Counted from the first letter of the stretch, positions 1-11,420 are shown. The stretch is DNA of 64,000 nt from Lepidostoma basale (GCA_022606425.2 JAHDVF020001468.1:2713501-2777500), one strand, 5' to 3'. Notes: a model not told the origin generated them from the letters alone. Translations and numbers: made by a program.

Positions 1-290
1 GTAAATAAGTTAGTTTTCAGGTATCGGGGGCTTTAAGTATTAATACATTACACAATACATATTGAACTAAAAAATGTGAAGTGTTTCTCAACATGGTAGC
101 ATATATACATCTTTCAAAAATTTGTCAGACGTGGTGGTCGTAAGAAGGGCGGAATGTTGTTAACATAAAGCGATCGCTTAACCCAACCAATGACAGGTCA
201 TAAGTCCTGTAAGCGCCTCGACCACCATATTCTGTTTCCAGAAAACATTTTACATCTTCGTCTCTATTGATATACAATTAATCCCTAAAA
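1..290 (-). repeat. FB3 repeat, single arm
   Basis: Matches, in reverse orientation, the arm of the fold-back repeat at 42946-43429: shared blocks include GTCAGACGTGGTGGTCGTA, AGCGATCGCTTAACCCAACC and ACATCTTCGTCTCTATTGA. It may continue past the left edge. Confidence 0.75.
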
Positions 291-894
291 AATGATTAAC
301 CCGCAATGGGCAAAATCCAGTATTTGTCTATAAGTATTTGTATACATTCAAAATGTCGCTAAAGTATTAATATTTTTTCTTAATTCGTAGTATATTTCTC
401 AAATAAAATATTTACATTCTGACAAACGTTTATGCTCTTTTTAGACATGATTATTTACTGTCTAAGCGTACCCAAATAAATATCGACATTTATATTTAAA
501 CTGTTTTATCCGCCTTAAGAATATATCCGCCCACCACATTGTATGTTGATTGTGAGCTAACGTAATGATGTAGGTACACGATCTTACTCGTGTATACCTA
601 CCTACACGGTGTTCATAACTTAATTGCGTCTCAAAGTGATATTTTCTGCGCGTCTTATTTTTATCACGGATCAAATTCCGGACATTCATGTTGAAGTATT
701 TTTTGATGAAATTCTATTCTCTTTAAATTATTTAAAAAAATAATTATATTGTATTTCAGTCGCTGTTTTAAAAATTATTATTTTATTCTAATTTGCTGTT
801 GTGTTTCTTTAAACCATATAAAAAATATATCTTTTTAATGTGCCAAGTATCGGAATACTCAAACATTTGTTTTTAATCGAATTTTTGTTAAATG

Positions 895-1290
895 TAAAGG
901 CCACAATAACCATCGATTGAATGTCGAATGAAAATATAAGAAGTGAATGCGGTGCGAAAGATGGTGTTATGAACAAAATAATGAAAGGATCATTAAGATG
1001 GTTTGGTCATATGGAAAGAATGAATTAAGAAAGAATGGTAAAAAAATCATATGTTAACGGTGTAAATGGAACCAGAAATAGAGGAAGACCGAGGAAAACG
1101 TGGCACGATCAAATGAATCAAATATTGAATGACGGCCATGTGAGGAGTCAGAGAAATCAAGCGCGTGCATGACACTATGTATGAATGTTGAGGAATCGAG
1201 AGAAATATGTCAGGAAAGAAAAGTGTGGCAGTTCATTATTTCTGCCTACCCCTTCGGAGAGACTGCATGATGGTTAGTTAGTTAGTTAGG
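895..1290 (+). mobile_element. LINE 3' fragment with TTAG tail
   Basis: Degraded copy of the C-terminal region of a LINE (SLRWFGHMERM, then RGRPRKTWHDQ and MNVEESRE equivalents) that ends GATGGTTAGTTAGTTAGTTA. Stops and frameshifts are present. Same family as 9540-10060. Confidence 0.8.
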
Positions 1291-3404
1291 CACAATAACT
1301 TTGCAAAGGTGAAAAGTGATTAAATAATACGTAGTTCACACATCACCCTAAAATGCCACTGTGCTACATGACACATATGTTAAAATAAACAGTTGTTCTC
1401 TTCTTTTTTGTTTTATGTTTAAATTACTTGGCACATTTTTATAATAATAACCAGTTTCAATTCAGTTCTTCATACGAAAGCACTAAATGTATAATACATT
1501 ATAGTTTTTTTTTTCATTAAAATTTGGTACTACCATCGTTTACCCCTGACACGCAAGTATTTATTGTTATTAATAAATATGCTTTTTTCGTATTTCGAAT
1601 AACATGTTTTCTCATGGTCATAATTCGTGCCATTTGCGAGTATTCGCGCGCCCGTAGATCCCGGTCTGAGTCAGTCTTCTGGATAAAAATAAATTTGGTT
1701 TATTGCATTGTTAAATTTCTCTCTACTCTGGGTTTATTTTCCGCCGGCAAATGTCACGTGTATTATTCTTCTACGATAATGGAAACTCGCTCCGTACTCG
1801 TCGATACATAAACAAAAATCATAGAATGACTTATTCGGGGCACCCTAGTTCCTACTTTTATTTTCTCTTGGCAGATCTGCTCTCCGTGTTGGGACCTTCG
1901 TAGAAATTTTTCTTTGTCTAATGCCAAAGCTTGTTTGTTCCTTTGGTTTGTTGCGATCAAAAATAACGGATCGTTTTAATGTTGGATGCCATCTTGTTTC
2001 TGTTCACTTTATTCAGCGTTTATTGCCGATTAATTAATTAAAATATAACGCTTTATAAAACTGTCAATTTATTTTTATTAATTACAAGATTTTAAAGAAA
2101 TTGATCGTTTTTTGAGAAGTTTTATAAATTCTCTTTTCATTTATTATCATTTACCAATAATTTGTAAATTTGCTCGTATTTTATTGATCATTTACCAATA
2201 TATTGTAAATTATCTTATCATTTATTGATCATTCACCAATCGCATGGTTTTTATATCTTCCAATTGGGGGTAACTCGTTCTAGGGAGACGTTTTTTAAGC
2301 GTTGCGTTTACAATCATAATTAACTAGAAACTAAAAAATAGTATTCAAATTCTCCTATGGCTTATTTTTAATTCCCCAATAAACTATTGTTTCAATGCGA
2401 TCACTTGAATATCAATTATTAAAAGTTAAGTTTCGCCATACGAGGGCATTGAAATTTCGGAAAGCATCGCAATATCTTGATAATGCAGTTATTTATATTG
2501 ATACTGAATAAGTGAAAAAGAATCTGAATAAGTGGTATCGGCGTTAAACATTTTTTCTATTATTAAAAATATCAGTGTATTCTATTGTATTTAATAAAAC
2601 AAATCAAATCAGAAATTTTCGATGACTTTAAAGATGTTCTTAAATTTCAGACACTCCATTTCACTGTAATAGAAAGTTGCTGTATCACAGTGTTAACTAC
2701 GTTTATCACAAAGTTAACAAGTCGCAATTTAGTACTAAAGCTTACGACTATCACGGAGTTTGGACGGATTATCCTGCCGTGTTCGCGTTAGAGTATGCAC
2801 ATACCTCCGCGAATATGGAATACAAAGTTTTCCGGCTACCGAATAATTCTTTCGGATGTCGCATTTGTAAACGAGACGGTTAGTGGGAAACAACATTTTT
2901 CAGCCAACGCATGTAAAACGATTCGGAATAAATAGCTTAGGAGATCATTTCCACTGTGCTCGTGCGGGTGCGCGCCATAGCAGGCTCATCAAAAATCCAC
3001 AGCGGAACTTTAAGCACAAGAGTGCTTTTTAAATATTATTTGCCGCGGTACCTGGATGTTTCCGTCGAGTCTGCGCTGGAATGGGTGGCCAGCGGGAATG
3101 GGATTTGAGGAGGAGTAATCCGTGTCGCTTACCTTATCTGCCGGAATTTTAAATTTACCCCATTTCGGTGGTAAGCTAATAAATTCTAACTTATTTATTA
3201 GTTCTCATCCTAGTTTAGCGGCGGGGCGGCTCACATTGTCTGAAAAACTTTGGGCCGTAAATGAAAATGGAAGCTAACTTCCACCTATATCGCGCTTGAG
3301 TTATTCATATTGTCTGGTTAAAATTAATTTACGGTTTTCTTAAATGCGCTCTTCATTATTTATTTGTATAGGTTTCCTCAGCTGTACGGCGAATATCTGA
3401 ACAT

Positions 3405-3765
3405 AATATATATGTATCTTCTTCTTCTTCTTCTTAAACAGCCGTTGTCGTCCACTGTTGGACATAGACCTCCCCCATACTTCTCCATGTATGACATGTC
3501 ATACGGGGGGTGGTTGACATTACAACGCCACGCTTGCCAGACTTCCTTCCACGTTAGCCTATGCATCAATATTATCCACCGAGGTTAATTACTCGATCTC
3601 TAACATTTCGCATAGTTTCAAGGGGAGACCAAAGTCGAGGAGTTGTGGATAGGTACTTGGGATCAGATCAATCCTCCAGCGTAGCATGGCCATCACCACG
3701 GTGTTGATCATGCACCGCTCGAAGAGTCAATATGATCCCCCTTATTCCCCTATATATGTATTATA
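3405..3765 (-). mobile_element. LINE 3' remnant with CTT microsatellite
   Basis: On the minus strand it reads KYGGGLCPTVDDNGC followed by an Arg run from a CTT/GAA microsatellite at 3418-3437. This is the usual end of another insect LINE family (the block CCACTGTTGGACATAGACCT on the plus strand). Degenerate. Confidence 0.6.
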
Positions 3766-4639
3766 TATAGATGGTAAATTATAAAGAAAGAAAAGAAAAT
3801 TTTGTAATATATATTTGAAACCAATAAAGGAAAATAATATTTATTTTTATCCAATGTTTGTGTTTAAAATGTAATTGTATAAATATAATATGTGATATGT
3901 AATTGTATGAACAGACGAGTTTGTTAATAATACAATAGTGTAATTTATAAGTTTCACCATTCGGTCGCACAAATGACAAGATATCGCATGTTTGCATAAG
4001 CATATTTTAAATATCGCAGTATCGTAATAAATATCGTCACGGGACAGTAAAATGGAATTTCAGAATAACACTTGTAATTATGTTCTATAAATTGAATTTG
4101 TCTAAAATACTAATACCAGTATTACAATAAAGTTGTACAAGTAAACCTATAAAGACGTCTAGGAGTCTAATAATTGAATAAGTTAGTGTCCTTAATTAAC
4201 ATAGACTCAGAGAGCTGTTCTTAGTTTGAATAGTTTATGAAGTAATGAAAGGACATCTATCGACAAATAACAGCATTAAAAAATGAATAACCTCCGTCAT
4301 TCTAGTATTTTCAACTAGTTGAGACTGTGAGTGTTTTAAAATTCATTCATCGAATACGTCCAAATAAATGTATTTTCCCATTATAAAGGAGTGACCAATC
4401 AACAGAGACAACGTTTTAATTTATTTCCGTTTTTATTTTGACAATTTCGTGATCAAGTGGTCTTAGATTTTTTTGCAAAGACTACTATTTTGATACAACT
4501 AAAAATATATAATAGAATAGTTTCATACTTTTTAAATATTTCATATTGATGAAAAACATTATTATTATATAAGTTTGTCATTTACTATTCATTGACGAGG
4601 CGAAACGTGTCATGGTCGTAAAATGTAATTTATCTTCTA

Positions 4640-5075
4640 GCAAACGGACGTTTTCATCAATCTCTTCTTTTCCTTCAGCCTTCTTCCCTCCGCTGCTAGA
4701 TACAGGCCTCTTCCATGTTCTTCCACTCGTCCCTGTCTTGTCGCTTCCGCAGCCAGTTCGTTCCAGCTATTTAGGCAATATCGTCAATCCATCTTTTAGG
4801 TGGCCTCCCGACACTCCTTTTTCTTTGTCCATGGCCTCCACTGAAGTATTCTGGATGTGATGACCTTTGGTCTGTTCCTGAAATCAAGCTGGCCTCTCTT
4901 GGGAGGTTGACTCCCAGCTATCTCTTCATCTCGGCGGTCTTCCGGGGGGACGGCAGCCGGCAGGAATCTGATGCGCCACAGCGTTCTGGTGGGATCCATC
5001 CTCTGCACGTGCGCATTTCAGTATCTTCTGCGTTGTCTGCCCCATCTCACGACATCATCCACCTTGCAGATCAGG
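4640..5075 (-). mobile_element. LINE 3' remnant
   Basis: Plus-strand blocks CTGCTAGATACAGGCCTCTT and minus-strand VQRMDPTRT-like sequence mark the 3' end of a LINE of the same broad type as 30560-30740. No intact frame. Confidence 0.55.
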
Positions 5076-5139
5076 GTATTACCCATATCTTGCTATATGT
5101 CCAGCCTATTGCCATTTTAATTTGGCTGTACGACTCATA

Positions 5140-5200
5140 ATATTTAATATTTAATGTGAAGTTTTATATCATTGTTCAAAAACAATAAATATCTTCAATA
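5140..5200 (+). repeat. FB1 terminal fragment
   Basis: Carries the FB1 end sequence, TTTATATCATTGTTCAAAAA then CAATAAATA, without the palindromic core. Confidence 0.5.
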
Positions 5201-7621
5201 ATTTTATCAAAGAGTATATTTCATATAGCTGTACGTTGATGTTTCATTTTTCTTTTAAATATTCATTCTACGTATTTTGTTTAATCATTTTGGGTTTAAA
5301 AAATCCGCGAAATTTTATTAAAGTCTGTTTTCGTTTTGGGGGTGTTTAAATTTCGCGTCTGATTGGGCCCTATTCATCCGGATGTTTTATTCAGAGCGGT
5401 TTGCAATAATAATAGCAGGGGATGGAGATTTCCCCGCGCCGCACGCCCTAGATTCCCTCCGTCGAATCGGAGATATGTACGAGTATTTGGAAATTTGCAA
5501 TTAAATTAAATTTCCACATGGCTGTGGTGGTCGCGGGCGCGGGGGTGCCACCCATTCCCGGGTTGCACGTATCCCGGTCGAGTGAATATCAGGTGTTCGG
5601 TGCATACAAATATTTGCACCGGATTATGTATTCAGAACCAATTTTCTCACGAGCCATTGCATGCACGAATTATATTGTGGTCGGTTATCAAATAAACTAT
5701 TGGATACAATGCTAAGCTTTATACTTAATATTCTGTGTTTTATTAATCTTACACTACAGTCAAAAATTTTCTTCACGGAAAAAAACTTTTTTTTGTATTG
5801 TAAAAAGTAGACTCAATCATTGTTATATTAACTAATTATTCGATTTTACATGTTAGTATTATAATATACATTACCATCAAATTTATCATTTGACCATGAC
5901 CGGTTTCGAGAGACAAACATTTTAATTGACTTTATAACTCCAGCAACTTGAAAATGTAACTTTAATGTAAATTATTTGTGGGTTATATTTTAATAAAGAT
6001 AATTTTCGAAATATGTCGTTATCTACACAGGAGGTATCGTGAAACTGATGTGTTATTATATGTACTTTCTTCTACCTGAAAATGTATAGTATGTAAAGAC
6101 ATTTTGAATGTTTCTTGTTAAGAAATTTATCACAACTTTAATTTATCTCTTTGATCTGTAGAAATACACGATCGTACATGCTTCAGCAAAAAAAAAGTTC
6201 TGTTCAGTAATATTGAATATTTTTCGATCAACAACGAATTACCTGGTATACACATAAAATCAATCCTGAATGTTTTTTTTATGGAGTGATTGCTTTGCAA
6301 AGAATTGTTTTAATTTATATTTAAACTCGCCGCAAAATCGTTTCGTAAATGTATCGCGGAATTTTTACGTAGTCGGGGCATCAAGTCTGTAAATCCCGCG
6401 AAGATTAATTGAATATTGCTCAGAGAAATTTGACGTCTGAGAAGATGGAGTGTATCCGTGAGCGCCTTATATTACTCCCATTCATCATACTCCTAACAAT
6501 ACGGCAGCCATATTGCACGTATATCCGTATTGACTCCGTAAATTCCCCCTATTTCAGCTTTTTTTAGATGGTCAGTTGGTTTACCTAAAAACTTAATTTG
6601 ATCTTACCCTTTTCAATCATTGTTATATTTTTTTTAACCATTTGAAAGAATCTACGAGTTATGGAAAAGTCTAGAAATTAATTGAAAGAAATGAAGGGAC
6701 ACAAATGGGCACTGTCACATCACATTATTTTAAGTACTTATTTATTATTTTTGTAATATCTTCTTTTTCTTGGATTGTGCCTTTTGTTCCTGCCAAGTTC
6801 CTTCTTATCGTTTTTTATTTAATGGTTACCGATATTCCTCGATTTGAAATCATGCAGGTAATCGAAGTGGCTTATTTTTCTATATAAAATAAGAGAATAT
6901 ATGCATGTAACTAAGATCTATATGGAGCCGATGTTATTGATACATTTTAGTAGATTATGGCATGGAAGAGAATTGAATTAACACAGCAAAATCGAGTTTA
7001 AGCTGTCAACATGCTGGTCATAACATTGTTAATTAATTGGATCCACCTCTGTATTCTATCGATTATGTATAATATTATAATATGTAATACTGTTAATTAC
7101 GAATTAATAATCAAAACCGGAATGGTCCCGCTTCTGTAACCTGACATTTAATATAAATGTATTTGCGTAATCTGTTACGTTGTCACCCCGAGTTATTAAT
7201 ACTTATCTCAAATTTAGGTTTGCACACTCGATCCGAAGAACTAATTAGTTTATTTTCCATTTTCTGGACCCGAGAAGAACCCTCTCTTGGTTTCTCTTTC
7301 TCCCTCTCGCTTTTTATTCCTCCGTCTCCCGTCCTCTAGGGTTGCTCGCCTGTCGACGTAACCCTCTCCTCTGTCGCGCAACTTTTTCACCGTGTCGACA
7401 TAACTACACAACTCTTCTAATTCCTCTACGTTCCCCGGCAAGCGGTACACGTGTCTACCCCTTTCCACATTCATTTAGCTCTTTGCTCGTACCGTGTTTA
7501 AACCATTATTTTTCTTTTTGATAATGTGACCTTTAAACCCAGCCCATTCCACCGGAATTTCTGTTTTCATCAGTTTCTTGTTCAATTTTACACCTGTGTT
7601 TTTCTTCTAATTAAATACAAA

Positions 7622-8256
7622 CTAGTTGCAACCTGTGAAATATTCATGAAATTAAAGTTTTTTTTCACACACGTTAAATATTTTTTTACAATTAACAACA
7701 CCAAATCGTTCTCCTTTTCTTTTCTACACTAGGTACTGTCATGCAACAATAATAATAATAATAATAATATGCTAACTTTTAAAGCGCCGTTTTTGTGATG
7801 TAATCATCTCAAGGGCGCATTAAGACGTGTCTCAAATCTAAAAATCTAAATGTGACCGCTTAAAAAGCGATCGGTTAAAAATTATAGTAGAACAAAGTAT
7901 AAGTGTTTAAATTGGGTATAAAATATGAAAAAGATGGGTTTTCAATTTAGATCTGAAATCTGTCGGATCATTTATGCATCTGAGGTGTGAAGGGAGATTT
8001 TTCCAAGCTGATGGACCGGCTACCGCGAACGCTCGATCCCCGAAATTTGTAATGAGGCAACGCTTCGGCTCAACTAATCTTCCTAAATATCAAAACCAAT
8101 TTCAAAATAATCCAGAAACGTTCTCAGGCATGCTTATCGTGTGCGTTTTGAATTATAATACTTTCGGAGAGAATCGAAGTATTCCTCTCCTGCTCTCTCG
8201 TATTCAAAATATTCTTGTACTCTTTCTTGATGACATCTGGGTTTTTGCCTATTTAT
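7622..8256 (-). mobile_element. Probable non-autonomous Helitron, split by a CR1/L2 tail
   Basis: Two pieces (7622-7747 and about 8100-8256) together match the copies at 56110-56436 and 61945-62269 in reverse. On the minus strand the 3' end has a hairpin-like GAATATTTCAC then GGTTGCAACTAG followed by T, the hairpin-plus-CTAG pattern of Helitrons. The middle is a later insertion. Confidence 0.55.
7748..8095 (-). mobile_element. CR1/L2-type LINE 3' end, nested insertion
   Basis: On the minus strand it encodes FAVAGPSAWKNLPSHLR and FRSKLKTHLF, the standard C-terminus of CR1/L2 LINEs, then an untranslated tail (GCGCCCTTGAG...AACGGCGCTTTAAAA) and a terminal (ATT)n. It is inserted inside the probable Helitron. 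Confidence 0.75.
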
Positions 8257-8304
8257 TTTATGATTTAGACTTACGTGCATATGAACCCCGTTTAAATAAT
8301 AATT

Positions 8305-8480
8305 GAAAAAACTAACTTACTAACTAACTATCACGCCGTCTCCCCGAAAGGGTAGGCAGAAAGAATGGACTGTCACACTTTTACTGATGCGGCACTCCAT
8401 CCTTCTCTTTTCGCCCCGCGGAAGACGCGGTGTGATGGGTTGCGAACCTCATCGCCACCAATAGGCATCTCCCAAATTGA
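8305..8480 (-). mobile_element. LINE 3' fragment with TTAG tail
   Basis: Starts on the plus strand with ACTAACTTACTAACTAACTA, the complement of the TTAG tail, then the CGCCGTCTCCCCGAAAGGGT block. The following GGTTGCGAACCTCATCG part is shared with 13890-14042 and represents a variant 3' end. Confidence 0.75.
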
Positions 8481-8559
8481 AATAATTGAAAAGAGTTGTT
8501 ATACTGCCTGAAAACTGAACAAATGTGTATTTATATCAGCTTGCATTCAAGCTGAATAC

Positions 8560-8760
8560 GTTTTTTGAGTTGGAATATATCTTATTTCTTTTATACTGGC
8601 TTTCGCTTTGTGTTGTGGATTGACATTTTTTGAATAAATAAATTTAGGCTTTGTATTTTCACAATACTTTATTTTACTTTTCGCAGACATGTTTCGATTG
8701 TCGACATAACGTTGATCATGTGTCGACAATCGAAACATGTCTGCGAATTTTTTCTTTATC
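8560..8760 (+). repeat. Palindromic repeat with GAAACATGTC core
   Basis: Perfect 25-bp inverted arms at 8682-8706 and 8721-8745, each containing CGAAACATGTCTGCG or its complement. Related by core motif to the FB1/FB2 families. Confidence 0.75.
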
Positions 8761-8978
8761 GTTTATCGTTCCCCAATTTTTAACAGATAAATTTATGCAT
8801 CATCTGGTTGGGTCATACAAAGTGTAAGAAAATATAGAAAATAAGAAAGTATTATAGAAAACTTTGTAATACTTTATATTAAATCGGTTACATTGAATTT
8901 CGCTTGTTCAGAGTTCCTAGATTATTTTCAAAATAATAAAGCAATAACTGTTTTAATACGTATCACAATATAATACCA

Positions 8979-9010
8979 ACTATTTCGCCAAACTATGTCG
9001 GTATCATCAG
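8979..9010 (-). ncRNA. Hammerhead-ribozyme-like motif
   Basis: On the minus strand: an intact CTGATGA box (9010-9004), a weak stem II (ACC/GG), then CGAAATAGTT. The flanks TAATAT and ATTATATT can pair as stem I. Stem III is poor, so activity is unlikely. Confidence 0.3.
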
Positions 9011-9035
9011 ATATTACAAACAAATAAACCTAACT

Positions 9036-9340
9036 TGATGATCTTCGTGGCAGAGTGGCAACAGCTACGACTGGCATACCGAAAGTTCCGGGATCGATTC
9101 CCGGGGATGACTGAGTGAAAATAATTTTCATGCTGTCTTTGGTATGGTAGAATTCACGTGGCAGTAAAAATTGTGTTGATGGCGTTAATTATAAAAATGG
9201 GAATCAATAGCTAAAACAATGTTTTCAGTAATTGGATTCAAATCCATTGTTGTATACAAAAATGTGGAAAGCCACGGGAAACTACCACATTAAAAAGGCC
9301 CAAGTGGTATCCCAAGAACCAGCAAAGTAAAGATTTTGCT
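9036..9340 (+). mobile_element. tRNA-derived SINE
   Basis: The tRNA-like head has an A box (GTGGCAGAGTGGC) and a B box (GGGATCGATTCCCGG), followed by a body with TGCTGTCTTTGGTATGGTAG, AATTCACGTGGCAGTAAAA and AATTGGATTCAAATCC. The body is shared with copies near 21295 and 29530. Confidence 0.8.
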
Positions 9341-9374
9341 GCAAACTAATCCCTAGGATTGAATCTAAAAAGCA

Positions 9375-9460
9375 ACCAAACAGCTGTCGCGACAATTTCA
9401 TTAGTTAATTGTGACTATGTAATATAACAGTGTGTCAAAATTAAAACCGTTAATAATGTA
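9375..9460 (+). repeat. Short repeat with TGTCGCGACA core
   Basis: AACAGCTGTCGCGACAATTT with its flank recurs in reverse orientation near 22500-22560, inside an FB1 repeat. Function and family unknown. Confidence 0.5.
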
Positions 9461-9539
9461 GATGTGTATCGTTGTGTTTCGGCCAAAACAATTGATTATC
9501 AAAACAAAATACGTTGAACCCTTATGGGTAATAAGGACA

Positions 9540-10060
9540 ATTAAAACTAACTAACTAATTAACCATCACGCCATTTCCCGGGAGGGGTAGGCAAAGGATG
9601 GATCGCCACAATGCTCTGTCCTGGCATACCTCTCGGGATTCCTCTACATTCATACATCGTACCATGCACGCACGTCGATTATTCCGACTTCGAATGTGAC
9701 CGCCTTTTAGTAATTGATTAATTTGGTCATGCCATGTTTTCCTCGGTCGTCCTCGGCTTCTTTTTCCACTCACGCTGTTTGTGTACAACTTTTTAACCAT
9801 TCTACTCTCATCCATTCGTTCCATATGTCCAAACCATCTCAGGGATCCTTTTTTAATTTTATCCATGATGCAGTCATTTGCCTTACATTTCTTTCTTATT
9901 TCATCGTTCGGTATTCTATCATACAACGTTTTCCCGCACATTGTTCTTAGTGATCTCATTTCTACGGCGTTTATCCTTCTTTGATCCTTATTTTGCCAGC
10001 TCCCAGCTTCACTTCTATACATGAGGGTTGGCACTAGAATAATTGAGTAGAACAATTAAG
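9540..10060 (-). mobile_element. LINE 3' fragment, longest copy (166 codons open)
   Basis: On the minus strand an open frame of 166 codons (10055-9555) reads RRINAVEMRSLRTMCGKTL, then LRWFGHMERMDESRMVKKLY and GRPRKTWHDQINQLL, ending MNVEESREVCQDRALWRSIL. This is the region after the RT domain of a LINE. The copy is 5'-truncated and ends in the CTAACTAACTAATTAACCAT tail complement. Confidence 0.85.
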
Positions 10061-10250
10061 TTTAATTTATTTGTGTTCTCGGAGATATATATTTTTATTG
10101 TGTTATTGGGTTTCATGTCACACATATTATCTAACCAAACGTATACGGTATATGTTTTTTTTTAGTTTTCGCAATAATGATATTTAAAAAATTTCACAAA
10201 TCCATCTCAAACAATAGCTTTTATATTAATTTGTGCTTTTTTGTTTTCAG

Positions 10251-10454
10251 AGCCCAAAAAGGACAAGACAGATGGGGTGAGCGTGTCGGGCGGGGGTGGG
10301 GGCGGGGACGGCGGCCTGGGCGGGATGGGCGGGATGGGCGGGATGGGGGGGCCCGGGGGCCCCGGCGAGGGCGGTCCGAGGCCGGACCGTCCCGCCACTC
10401 TGCAGGCGGGGAAGCTGTCCCGCCGGATCATGTGCTACCACAATGAACAACACC
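10251..10454 (+). CDS. Phactr: Phactr, first exon in window (partial gene)
   Basis: Internal coding exon of a phosphatase and actin regulator. Phactr proteins bind G-actin through RPEL motifs and protein phosphatase 1 through the C-terminus, and so link actin state to dephosphorylation. The exon has a TTTTCAG acceptor and a GTGAGT donor, enters in phase 2 and leaves with one base over. It encodes a low-complexity linker with GGMGGMGGMGG (a 9-bp GGGCGGGAT unit repeated three times), then a basic stretch LSRRIMCYHNEQH. It is very GC-rich compared with its introns. The preceding exon, expected to carry the N-terminal RPEL motif, was not found in 1-10250. Gene identity comes from the 3' exons; this exon belongs because phase and splice signals continue in frame to them. 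Confidence 0.8.
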
Positions 10455-10639
10455 GTGAGTATCTGTTTATTTTAATTTACTTTTAAGATTACCCCCAGTA
10501 ACGGGCAATGGAATTTTATTGAAGTGACATGTTTTACCATGCTAGGACATTTTTAAATGTTTCATAATGCCCTACCTACTTTTTAAAAATCGTACGTTTT
10601 CAACAATTTTATATATTAAAATATTATTGTTGTTAATAA

Positions 10640-10990
10640 ACATTTTTTAAGGATTAATTGTATCTCAATAGAGACGAAGATGTAAATTTTTTTGGAAACA
10701 GAATATGGTAGTCGAGGGGTTTTACAGGACTTATGGCCTGTCATTGGTTGGGTTAAGCGATCACTTTATGTTAACAACATTCCCCATTTCGCCCTTCTTA
10801 CGACCACCACGTCTGACAAATTTTGGAACTTGTATACATGCTACTATTTTAAATAACTTCACATTTTTTAGGTCAATCTACACTAGCGCCATCTATTAAG
10901 ATTATTTGTAAGCATTAAGCAGAAACCTTTATTAATGCAATCTGAAAGGCTTACGCAATTATCACACTGCTAGATAACGCCTGTTAATAA
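10640..10990 (+). repeat. FB3 repeat, arm plus loop
   Basis: Same arm as 42946-43114 (AATTGTATCTCAATAGAGAC and onward), followed by the loop part with CTAGCGCCATCT. No second arm. Confidence 0.75.
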
Positions 10991-11061
10991 TTAAAAAAAA
11001 ATTGGTTAAAATCCATTGTAAACAATGAAAAAAAATGATATATGCCTTTATAATATGATAG

Positions 11062-11175
11062 TTTAGTTTTATTTCGTTTGATTTTTTACGAGTTTCCACT
11101 AGATTCACTAGAAGATAGCAGCGAGCTGCCGAAACCGGTCGAATCTAAAAATCAAGTGGAATAAAACTAAGTATT
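11062..11175 (+). repeat. FB4 fold-back repeat with hammerhead-like core
   Basis: Outer arms TAGTTTTATTTCGTTTGATT and AATCAAGTGGAATAAAACTA pair. The centre holds the hammerhead-like motif listed at 11101-11146. A diverged reverse copy lies at 19290-19350. Confidence 0.7.
11101..11146 (+). ncRNA. Hammerhead-ribozyme-like fold (best-structured copy)
   Basis: Stem I is AGATTC (11101-11106) with GAATCT (11141-11146), perfectly paired, and further out CCACT with AGTGG. The box is CTAGAAGA, one base longer than the canonical CTGANGA, with TA after it. Stem II is GCAG (11118-11121) with CTGC (11126-11129). Then GAAA (11131-11134), a self-complementary stem III (ACCGGT), and C at the expected cleavage position 11140. 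The imperfect box argues against activity of this copy. Confidence 0.45.
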
Positions 11176-11274
11176 TATTATTTAGGAATTTTACATTTAT
11201 TAAATATTAAATATGAATCATTTATGAATTCCATATTATTATAATTCTTTTTTTATAATTATTAAATAAAACAA

Positions 11275-11420
11275 TCTTTTCTTCAACTAAAAAGTTAATT
11301 TTAAGCGACACGTTTCTAGGATTTTACCATATACTTCACCTTCATTACCGGGAGAACGATATAAACTATTTATATTCGTTCTCCTGGTGATAAAAGCGTG
11401 TATATCTTTATCAATTTTCG
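11275..11420 (-). repeat. FB2 palindromic repeat
   Basis: Centre is GGGAGAACGATATAAAC facing TATATTCGTTCTCC. The minus arm continues to GAAACGTGTCGC, a changed form of the FB2 core. The plus arm ends CGAGAAAAATAAACTCAAG. Confidence 0.65.

Larger units (their letters stand above)
1..10250. other. Upstream stretch without host coding sequence
   Basis: No exon with family similarity was found on either strand. The stretch holds repeat fragments listed separately (1-290, 895-1290, 3405-3765, 4640-5075, 7622-8256, 8305-8480, 8560-8760, 8979-9010, 9036-9340, 9375-9460, 9540-10060). The rest (about 291-894, 1291-3404, 3766-4639, 5200-7600) is AT-rich and unrecognised, with more GC-balanced blocks near 2950-3150, 5400-5600 and 6300-6560 that could be regulatory. 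It is probably a Phactr intron. Confidence 0.6.

Noticed and set aside
2660..2890. Possible Phactr upstream exon (AG before ACACTCCATT, open frame to 2883)
   Set aside because: No Phactr-like residues, no RPEL motif and no good donor; unsupported.
3416..3440. CTT repeat as a splicing pyrimidine tract
   Set aside because: It is a microsatellite at the end of a LINE remnant, with no exon after it.
7974..8306. 110-codon plus-strand ORF
   Set aside because: It crosses the border between the CR1/L2 tail and the Helitron-like repeat, both read on the other strand.
9555..10055. 166-codon ORF on the minus strand as a host gene
   Set aside because: It matches the post-RT region repeated in several other places in the window with a TTAG tail, so it is a LINE fragment.
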